A stretch of DNA of 64,000 bases from Halomonas sp. M4R1S46. GTDB taxonomy: Bacteria > Pseudomonadota > Gammaproteobacteria > Pseudomonadales > Halomonadaceae. The translations under genes were made by a program, and so were the position numbers. Numbering within the stretch: the stretch's first letter is position 1; every line of letters starts with the position of its first letter. This document shows positions 63,351-64,000 of the stretch, in pieces. Where the stretch lies: assembly GCF_025725685.1 (NCBI RefSeq), contig NZ_CP107008.1:1116001-1180000 (forward strand), given 5' to 3'. Below the pieces are notes generated by a model, which searched no databases, was not told where the DNA came from, and saw only the letters and a list, made by a program, of their open reading frames with translations.

Positions 63351-64000
63351 ATGAGTAACCGCCAGGAGCAGCCGCTCTTCAACGACTGGTTCCAGACACG
63401 CGGCATCACCGAGGTCGAGTGCCTGGTCACCGATCTCACCGGCATCCTCAAGGGCAAGATCATGCCCGCGAGCAAGTACCTCGGCGGCGGGCGTCCCCGG
63501 CTGCCGGACTCGATCTTCATCCAGACCGTCACCGGTGGCTATCCCGACGACGAGGACATCCACTTCTGGAACCCCGCCGAGCGCGACATGGAACTGGTGC
63601 CGGACCCGGGGGCCATCTACCTGGTGCCCTGGGCGGAGGATCCCACCGCCCAGATCATCCACGACTGCCACTACCTGACCGGCGAGCCGGTCGAGCTGGC
63701 CCCGCGCTACGTGCTCAAGCGAGTGCTGGCGCTCTACGAGGCGCGCGGCTGGAAGCCGGTGGTGGCCCCCGAGGTCGAGTTCTTCCTGGTCAAGACCAAC
63801 ACCGACTCGGACTATCCCCTGGAGCCACCGATCGGCCGCACCGGCCGTCAGGAGAGCAGCCGACAGTCGTTCTCCATCGACGCGGTCAACGAGTTCGATC
63901 CGCTGTTCGAGGAGATGTACGACTACTGCGAGGCCATGAACCTGGACCTGGACACCCTGATCCACGAGGAAGGCGCCGGCCAGATGGAGGTCAACTTCCA
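63351..64000 (+). CDS. puuA: Glutamine synthetase family protein, likely gamma-glutamylputrescine synthetase (5' part)
   Basis: The first 216 or so residues of a glutamine synthetase-like enzyme that probably ligates glutamate to putrescine, supplying PuuB. Visible are TRGITEVECLVTDLTGILKGK, TVTGGYPDDEDIHFWNPAE, the VVAPEVEFFLVKTN metal-site stretch and HEEGAGQMEVNF at the window end. GAAGGA lies ahead of ATG 63351. Distinction from true glutamine synthetase rests on the PuuA-like N-terminus and the puuB-pot context. The gene continues beyond the window. Confidence 0.88.
   Translation, partial: MSNRQEQPLFNDWFQTRGITEVECLVTDLTGILKGKIMPASKYLGGGRPRLPDSIFIQTVTGGYPDDEDIHFWNPAERDMELVPDPGAIYLVPWAEDPTAQIIHDCHYLTGEPVELAPRYVLKRVLALYEARGWKPVVAPEVEFFLVKTNTDSDYPLEPPIGRTGRQESSRQSFSIDAVNEFDPLFEEMYDYCEAMNLDLDTLIHEEGAGQMEVNF

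Overview
The window looks like chromosomal DNA of a GC-rich, moderately halophilic gammaproteobacterium, most likely a Halomonas-type member of the Halomonadaceae. Three things support this: the aerobic cobalamin genes, the betIBA choline-to-betaine genes with a choline-binding protein, and a lolB-ispE-tRNA-Gln-prs-rplY-pth-ychF-tRNA-Met block set divergently to hemA-prfA-prmC-moeB, an order also known from pseudomonads. The assignment is an inference from gene content and order; no marker gene was compared. Layout: (1) 1-14302 is the aerobic, oxygen-dependent corrin-ring pathway: cobN (3' part), cobG, cobH, cobI, cobJ, cobK (opposite strand), cobL, cobE, cobM, cobF, cobO, bluB and cobQ. Most junctions are 4-bp ATGA overlaps. 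CobI, G, J, M, F, K, L and H together convert precorrin-2 to hydrogenobyrinate. CobN (with CobS/CobT, not here), CobO and CobQ continue to adenosylcobyrate, and BluB makes the lower ligand. cobB, cobD and the nucleotide-loop genes are not in the window. A 1.7-kb segment with three small opposite-strand genes is inserted between bluB and cobQ. (2) 14601-17330 holds a PanP-type aspartate/glutamate decarboxylase and a complete IS481-family element whose target duplication carries the panP stop codon. (3) 17401-29593 holds a glycerophosphodiesterase, an unknown gene and a quinone oxidoreductase. A RpiR-type regulator follows, divergent from crotonase, ADP-forming acyl-CoA synthetase, crotonase and an SLC13 transporter gene, then convergent fadE with a PsrA-like operator. 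(4) 29736-34942 is betIBA with a BetI palindrome and a divergent orphan choline-binding protein. (5) 35030-41875 has tRNA-Met, three tRNA-Asn, and a small segment between two copies of the 3' end of prc that carries an L,D-transpeptidase and a zinc-ribbon miniprotein. prc, apeB and an inverted identical tRNA-Met follow. (6) 41931-54111 is the conserved housekeeping block. (7) 54197-57449 is a cupin-type regulator divergent from the threonine catabolism genes tdh-kbl. (8) 58012-64000 is puuB-potABCD-puuA for polyamine uptake and gamma-glutamylputrescine degradation, cut by the window end.

Scattered over these regions is a family of about 190-bp imperfectly palindromic repeats (five copies, one internally shortened), always next to catabolic or biosynthetic genes. 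A second inverted-repeat family (two copies) and several arrays of seven-base units also occur. In one place the long repeat leaves no stop codon between cobG and cobH, so both lie in a single open frame. I found no CRISPR array, prophage or toxin-antitoxin pair.
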